From Flammeovirgaceae bacterium (GTDB lineage: Bacteria; Bacteroidota; Bacteroidia; Cytophagales; Cyclobacteriaceae), in assembly GCA_021298015.1 (NCBI GenBank), contig JAJTGY010000008.1, positions 1 through 64,000 of the forward strand: DNA of 64,000 nt. The letters run 5' to 3'. Under the pieces are notes generated by a model that was not told where the DNA came from, did not search any database, and saw nothing but the letters and a program-made list of their open reading frames with translations. The translations under genes were made by a program, and so were the position numbers. This document shows positions 59,979-64,000 of this stretch, piece by piece; position 1 is the first letter of the stretch; every line of letters starts with the position of its first letter.

Positions 59979-60953
59979 ATGGAAGACGTTTTCAAAAATC
60001 GCATTGACCTCAGCCGCCTCCACGACCGGGTTCAGCAAATCAAAGCCGAGATCGGTAAAGTGATCGTGGGGCAGGAGGCCATGGTTGAATTGATGATCAC
60101 GGCCATTTTCGCGCGCGGGCATGTGCTGATTGAAGGTGTGCCGGGAGTAGCCAAAACACTGGCCGCCAAACTACTCGCCAAAACCATTGACGCCCGGTTT
60201 TCGCGCATTCAGTTTACGCCCGACCTCATGCCTTCGGATGTTCTGGGAACGTCAGTGTTCAATCCGCGCAACACCGAATTTGAGTTTCGGCCGGGCCCTG
60301 TGTTTGCCAATGTGGTGTTGATTGATGAGATCAACCGTTCGCCCGCTAAAACCCAGGCCGCGTTGTTTGAGGTGATGGAGGAGCGGCAGATATCGATTGA
60401 TGGCAAGACGTACAACATGGGCGAACCGTTTTTGGTGTTGGCTACGCAGAATCCGATCGAACAGGAAGGTACCTACCGGCTGCCGGAGGCACAACTCGAT
60501 CGCTTCCTGTTCAAGATTGCCGTGGGGTATCCAACGCTTGAGGAAGAGATCCGCATACTGGCAGAGAACGGACAGCAAGACCAACGTGAGCAACTGGCTC
60601 GGGTGGGTAGCGTGTTGACGGCCCAGGAGATTCAGGAATGCCGCGAGCTTATTCGACAAATTCACGTGGAGGAGAAATTACTGGGCTATGTTGCCCGCAT
60701 TGCGCAGGAGACCCGCGCCAACGCGTCTCTTTACCTGGGGGCGTCACCCCGCGCGTCTGTGGCTTTGCTCAATTCATCTCGGGCTTTGGCCGGCATTCGC
60801 GGCCGCGATTTTGTCACTCCGGAAGATGTGAAGATGCTGGCGGTTCCCGTGTTGCGGCACCGCGTTATGCTTACACCCGATAAGGAGATGGAAGGATTAC
60901 AGGTGGATGAAGTTATTCGTCAGATCGTGAACAAAGTGGAAGTGCCGCGGTGA
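59979..60953 (+). CDS. MoxR family AAA+ ATPase
   Basis: A 324-residue AAA+ ATPase of the MoxR group, which act as chaperone-like activators of partner proteins with von Willebrand or DUF58 domains. Walker A is EGVPGVAKTLAAKLL, Walker B VVLIDEINRSP, sensor 1 LATQNPIEQEGTY, and sensor 2 lies in GASPRASVALLNSSRALA. It is followed with a 4-bp overlap by the DUF58 gene, its usual partner. Confidence 0.95.
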   Translation: MEDVFKNRIDLSRLHDRVQQIKAEIGKVIVGQEAMVELMITAIFARGHVLIEGVPGVAKTLAAKLLAKTIDARFSRIQFTPDLMPSDVLGTSVFNPRNTEFEFRPGPVFANVVLIDEINRSPAKTQAALFEVMEERQISIDGKTYNMGEPFLVLATQNPIEQEGTYRLPEAQLDRFLFKIAVGYPTLEEEIRILAENGQQDQREQLARVGSVLTAQEIQECRELIRQIHVEEKLLGYVARIAQETRANASLYLGASPRASVALLNSSRALAGIRGRDFVTPEDVKMLAVPVLRHRVMLTPDKEMEGLQVDEVIRQIVNKVEVPR

Positions 60954-62281
60954 GGTTTATCAGATCGATATTCTTCTCATCGCTGTTTTTTCAGGTGCTG
61001 GGTGGCCTGGCGGTTCTGGCACTGTTGGCCTATTGGTTTGGCTGGCTAATGCCCGTGGTCAAAGTGTCGTTCTTGTTTTTTGCACTCCTCACTCTTATTG
61101 ACACCATCATCTTGTTTGTAAAACCACTCGGGGTAAAGGCCATCCGGCACCTGCCCGAACGCTTGTCCAATGGCGATGTCAATACGATTCATCTGGATGT
61201 GAGCAACGGCTATGCGTTTACCGTGGCGGTTGAGGTGTTTGATGAAATTCCGGCCCAGTTTCAGGAACGATCTTTTTCACTGAAGATACAGTTGAAGGCA
61301 GGCGAGGCCCGGCATTTGACATATACGCTGCGCCCGGTGAAAAGGGGTGAGTATCACTTTGGCGTGGTGAACGTACTCGCCCAGTCACCGCTTCGGTTAG
61401 CGTGCCGGAAAACGCAGCAGGAACGCCCACAGATGGTGCCGGTTTATCCGTCCTTTATTCAGATGCGTAAATATGAGTTGCTGGCCATCTCCAATCGGCT
61501 GGTCGATTCCGGCATCAAACGCATTCGCAGAATTGGCAACAACCGGGAGTTCGAGCAGATCAAACATTATGTTGCGGGCGATGATTTTCGGACGGTGAAC
61601 TGGAAAGCCACGGCCCGCAGGGCCGACCTGATGGTAAACAGCTACCAGGAAGAGCGTTCGCAGCAGGTGTACATGATCATCGACAAAGGGCGCCCCATGC
61701 AAATGCCGTTCGAAGGCATGACGCTGCTTGACTATGCCATCAACGCGAGCCTGGCCATAGCGAACATTGCCATGAAAAAATCGGACAAGGCCGGGTTAAT
61801 CACGTTTCAAGATAAGGTAAACACCGTGTTGCCGGCCAGCCGCATCAACAACCAGTTGATGCACTTGATGGAGGCCTTGTATAATCAAAAAACGTCCTTT
61901 CGCGAGCCCGATTTCTCCGCGTTGTACTCGGTGGTGCGCAGAAAGGTTACGCAACGTAGCCTCTTGTTGTTGTTTACCAATTTCGAGACGGAGTATGGGG
62001 TTAAACGCCAGTTATCCTACCTCAGCAGCCTGGCCCGCCAGCATGTGGTGGTAGTCATATTCTTTGAAAACACGGAAATGCGGCAATTGCTGGACGAGCC
62101 GGCCACCACGCTGGAGCAAATTTTCCATAAGGCTGTGGCCGAAAAATTCAGCTTCGAGAAGCGACTGATTGTTCGCGAACTGCAGAAAAATGGCGTTTAC
62201 GCCCTGCTTACCACACCTGCCAAACTCACCATAAATACCATTAACACATACCTGGAATTGAAAGCGAGAGGGGTGATTTGA
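60950..62281 (+). CDS. DUF58 domain protein
   Basis: A 443-residue protein with two N-terminal transmembrane helices (about 8-26 and 32-57) and the DUF58 (von Willebrand A-like) domain in the C-terminal half. The signature is AGDDFRTVNWKATARR, followed by QQVYMIIDKGRPM, and a MIDAS-like acidic pattern around DYAINASLAIANIA. It is the usual partner of MoxR. The start is GTG, sharing bases with the MoxR stop (GTGA). It is the last gene of the SpoIIM-to-DUF58 operon. Confidence 0.93.
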   Translation: MRFIRSIFFSSLFFQVLGGLAVLALLAYWFGWLMPVVKVSFLFFALLTLIDTIILFVKPLGVKAIRHLPERLSNGDVNTIHLDVSNGYAFTVAVEVFDEIPAQFQERSFSLKIQLKAGEARHLTYTLRPVKRGEYHFGVVNVLAQSPLRLACRKTQQERPQMVPVYPSFIQMRKYELLAISNRLVDSGIKRIRRIGNNREFEQIKHYVAGDDFRTVNWKATARRADLMVNSYQEERSQQVYMIIDKGRPMQMPFEGMTLLDYAINASLAIANIAMKKSDKAGLITFQDKVNTVLPASRINNQLMHLMEALYNQKTSFREPDFSALYSVVRRKVTQRSLLLLFTNFETEYGVKRQLSYLSSLARQHVVVVIFFENTEMRQLLDEPATTLEQIFHKAVAEKFSFEKRLIVRELQKNGVYALLTTPAKLTINTINTYLELKARGVI

Positions 62282-62286
62282 TTTCG

Positions 62287-62294
62287 TATTTTTG
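62287..62294 (+). promoter_or_regulatory. -7 box for the secreted metalloprotease gene
   Basis: TATTTTTG matches TAnnTTTG exactly; transcription would begin near 62300, about 11 nt before ATG 62311. A TTG lies 26 bp upstream, longer than the usual spacing. Confidence 0.5.
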
Positions 62295-62310
62295 TAAAAA
62301 AAGGTGCCCC

Positions 62311-64000
62311 ATGGAGTTCAGAAGTTCATCGATTCAAAAAGTTTTTGTTGCTGTCTGTTTCGCGGTTGCCTCGGTAAACGCAATAGCTCAGTCGATTAAA
62401 GCCGGGGACTACCCGGTGCGAACACTCAAGCCAGGCAAACCGGTCGTTTGCTATCACAGCGGTGTTAGCGTTCCATCCTTTATCGGTATTGCGGAAGACG
62501 TGCAACGGAAGTTATCGTCTGGCGCCCGAACTAAGAGCGCAAATATTGAAGTGACCTATGTGGGATTCCCATCAGAAGCCCAAGCGGCATTTCAACGCGC
62601 GGTCGACATTTGGGAGGGGATTTTGCAGTCAGACGTTACAGTGAATGTACATGCAGTCTGGTCAACACAGTTGGCATCTAACGTGTTGGGATCTGCCATT
62701 TATGGTACCGCGTATGCCAATTTTCCTGGCGCACCGAAGCTTAACATATTCTACCCGGTTGCTTTAGCCGAAAAATTGACCGGTGTACCATTAAACGAGG
62801 ATCCGAATCCGGTTACGGCTGCTAACTATGACATCTATGCGAGCTTTAACGCCAATTTGGGGCAATGGAGTTTTGATGCCAATTCCGCTCCCAATCAGTA
62901 CCACCTGACGACCGTGGTCTTACATGAACTTTGCCACGGACTTGGGTTTGCCGATTCATTTGAATTAGAAGGCGGATTGGGTGACTTTGGGGTACAATCG
63001 ACACCGGTGCCGATCATTTTTGATTTAGGAGTAGAAAATTCAACCAACACCAGATTGTTGAATATCGCCAATACCTCAGAGGCTATGGCGGGATTTCTGA
63101 CGAGTAATAGTATTAACCATAACCCTGGACTTTCTGTGGTGGGCGGTGTGGGCACACGAGCAAAGTTGTTTGCCCCTGCAAGCTGGCAACCCGGCTCCAG
63201 CATCGCCCATTTAGATGAAACTGCAACGGGTGAAAATTTGCTTATGCGCCCCTCGCTCAATCGTGATCAAATCAATCTTGACCCCGGCCCGCTTACCAAA
63301 AATCTGTTTGCCGACATGGGATGGGTTGCCCCGTATATCCGGCACACCGCGCTGCGCGATACCGATACCGATACCGTTGGGAGTCCGATTACGATTACCG
63401 CAAACATTGGCTCGGATGGCACACCCGGTTCGGGTATCACCGCAATCAAACTTCGCTACCGCGCCAATGGAGGCCCCGAGGTTGAAACCGACATGACATT
63501 AACCGGTGGTGATACCTACACCGCACAATTACCAGCGCCTGCGGTGCTCCCCACTGAGTACACCTATTACATGGTGGTACGCGATAACTACAGAGTAAGC
63601 ATAGACTTCCCCAACCAGAATCGCGAGTTCACAAACCCCGGAAAATTGATCCGCCCCGGGCAATCCGATATCCAGGTTGTTAATCAGTTTATTGCTGGCC
63701 CGGATAGGCGCGGTCCCTTCTTTCAACACACACCTGTTCCATTTGCAAATGCCTCCACGGGCCCGCTGGTTATAGAAGCTGAAGTTGCCGATAACATTGG
63801 CGTAGCGAGTGTTCAGCTGGAGTACCGGATTACACAGGGAGGAATACTTGGATCAAACCAAACGCTACCGATGAATAAAGTGGCGGGGACAGATTCAACC
63901 TATCGTGCCTCGGTTAACCTTGCCGGCCTGAGCAATGGTGATAAAATCGAATACCGGATCAAAGCAACTGATCAGGCTTCTTTATCCAATACGCGGGCAG
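62311..64000 (+). CDS. Secreted zinc metalloprotease (HExxHxxGxxD), partial at the right edge
   Basis: An open reading frame of 563 codons that continues past the window. The N-terminus is a signal peptide (VFVAVCFAVASVNAIAQ). The catalytic zincin motif is HELCHGLGFAD at residues 205-215, giving zinc ligands His205, His209 and Asp215 with Glu206 as catalyst, the pattern of the snapalysin-like group. From about residue 350 the protein changes to repeated Ig-like/fibronectin-like beta domains (GSPITITANIGSDGTPGSGITAIKLRYR and FANASTGPLVIEAEVADNIGVASVQLEYR). A C-terminal type IX sorting domain is expected beyond the window (inference). Confidence 0.85.
   Translation, partial: MEFRSSSIQKVFVAVCFAVASVNAIAQSIKAGDYPVRTLKPGKPVVCYHSGVSVPSFIGIAEDVQRKLSSGARTKSANIEVTYVGFPSEAQAAFQRAVDIWEGILQSDVTVNVHAVWSTQLASNVLGSAIYGTAYANFPGAPKLNIFYPVALAEKLTGVPLNEDPNPVTAANYDIYASFNANLGQWSFDANSAPNQYHLTTVVLHELCHGLGFADSFELEGGLGDFGVQSTPVPIIFDLGVENSTNTRLLNIANTSEAMAGFLTSNSINHNPGLSVVGGVGTRAKLFAPASWQPGSSIAHLDETATGENLLMRPSLNRDQINLDPGPLTKNLFADMGWVAPYIRHTALRDTDTDTVGSPITITANIGSDGTPGSGITAIKLRYRANGGPEVETDMTLTGGDTYTAQLPAPAVLPTEYTYYMVVRDNYRVSIDFPNQNREFTNPGKLIRPGQSDIQVVNQFIAGPDRRGPFFQHTPVPFANASTGPLVIEAEVADNIGVASVQLEYRITQGGILGSNQTLPMNKVAGTDSTYRASVNLAGLSNGDKIEYRIKATDQASLSNTRA

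Noticed and set aside
63358-63375. Three tandem GATACC units
   Set aside because: Lies in coding sequence as Asp-Thr repeats between protease and Ig-like domains; three units are too few to call a phase-variable repeat.

Overview
The window reads as chromosome of a Bacteroidota member, most likely order Cytophagales. The reasons are: several upstream regions carry the Bacteroidota -7 promoter box TAnnTTTG; there is a type IX secretion lipoprotein (SprE/PorW); there are families typical of the phylum (DUF4286, DUF2490, the TspO-like 260-residue family, the RDD/SpoIIM/DUF4129/DUF4350/MoxR/DUF58 set); and atpB-E-F-H-A-G forms an operon without atpDC. Base composition looks uniform (around half G+C) and gene density is very high, with many 4-bp stop/start overlaps.

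Layout. 1-88: the 3' end (domains V and VI) of a group II intron whose body lies left of the window, ending just before a GNAT gene. 0.1-10 kb: housekeeping genes (alanine/saccharopine dehydrogenase-like enzyme, ICMT-like methyltransferase, gltX operon, RidA, lepB, rho). 10-19.6 kb: serS, then an inorganic-carbon module made of dabB-dabA on the minus strand facing away from a SulP-type anion transporter and a DUF2490 protein, with two small predicted exported proteins of unknown function between them. 19.5-31.5 kb: TspO-like protein, prolyl oligopeptidase, uvrC, second DUF2490 protein, PBP1A, SprE, M23 peptidase and bactofilin. 31.4-37.1 kb: F-type ATP synthase operon with a strong terminator-like hairpin between atpE and atpF. 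37.1-45.6 kb: DJ-1-like lipoprotein, multi-PAS histidine kinase, GNAT-like and DedA/VTT proteins, and a Tat-exported PLP-fold protein interrupted by an in-frame TGA. 45.7-51.5 kb: two hydrolases followed by an amidoligase cluster (ATP-grasp, GCS2-type carboxylate-amine ligase, class I glutamine amidotransferase, second ATP-grasp-like protein). 51.5-62.3 kb: prmC, ribD, an RDD/cytochrome-b5-like/secreted-protein operon, an M19 dipeptidase, and the SpoIIM-DUF4129-DUF4350-MoxR-DUF58 operon. 62.3 kb to the end: a secreted HExxHxxGxxD metalloprotease that runs off the right edge.

The best candidate for an undescribed system is the amidoligase cluster at 47360-51541. It has the enzymes to join amino or carboxyl building blocks and to supply ammonia, yet no neighbour reveals its product. 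The DAB/SulP module with its unknown exported proteins is the second. Smaller observations are a rho terminator hidden in the coding end of lepB, promoter boxes placed 3-4 nt before start codons (leaderless mRNAs), the atpE/atpF hairpin and the group II intron end. Names rest on motif recognition only; no database search was possible.
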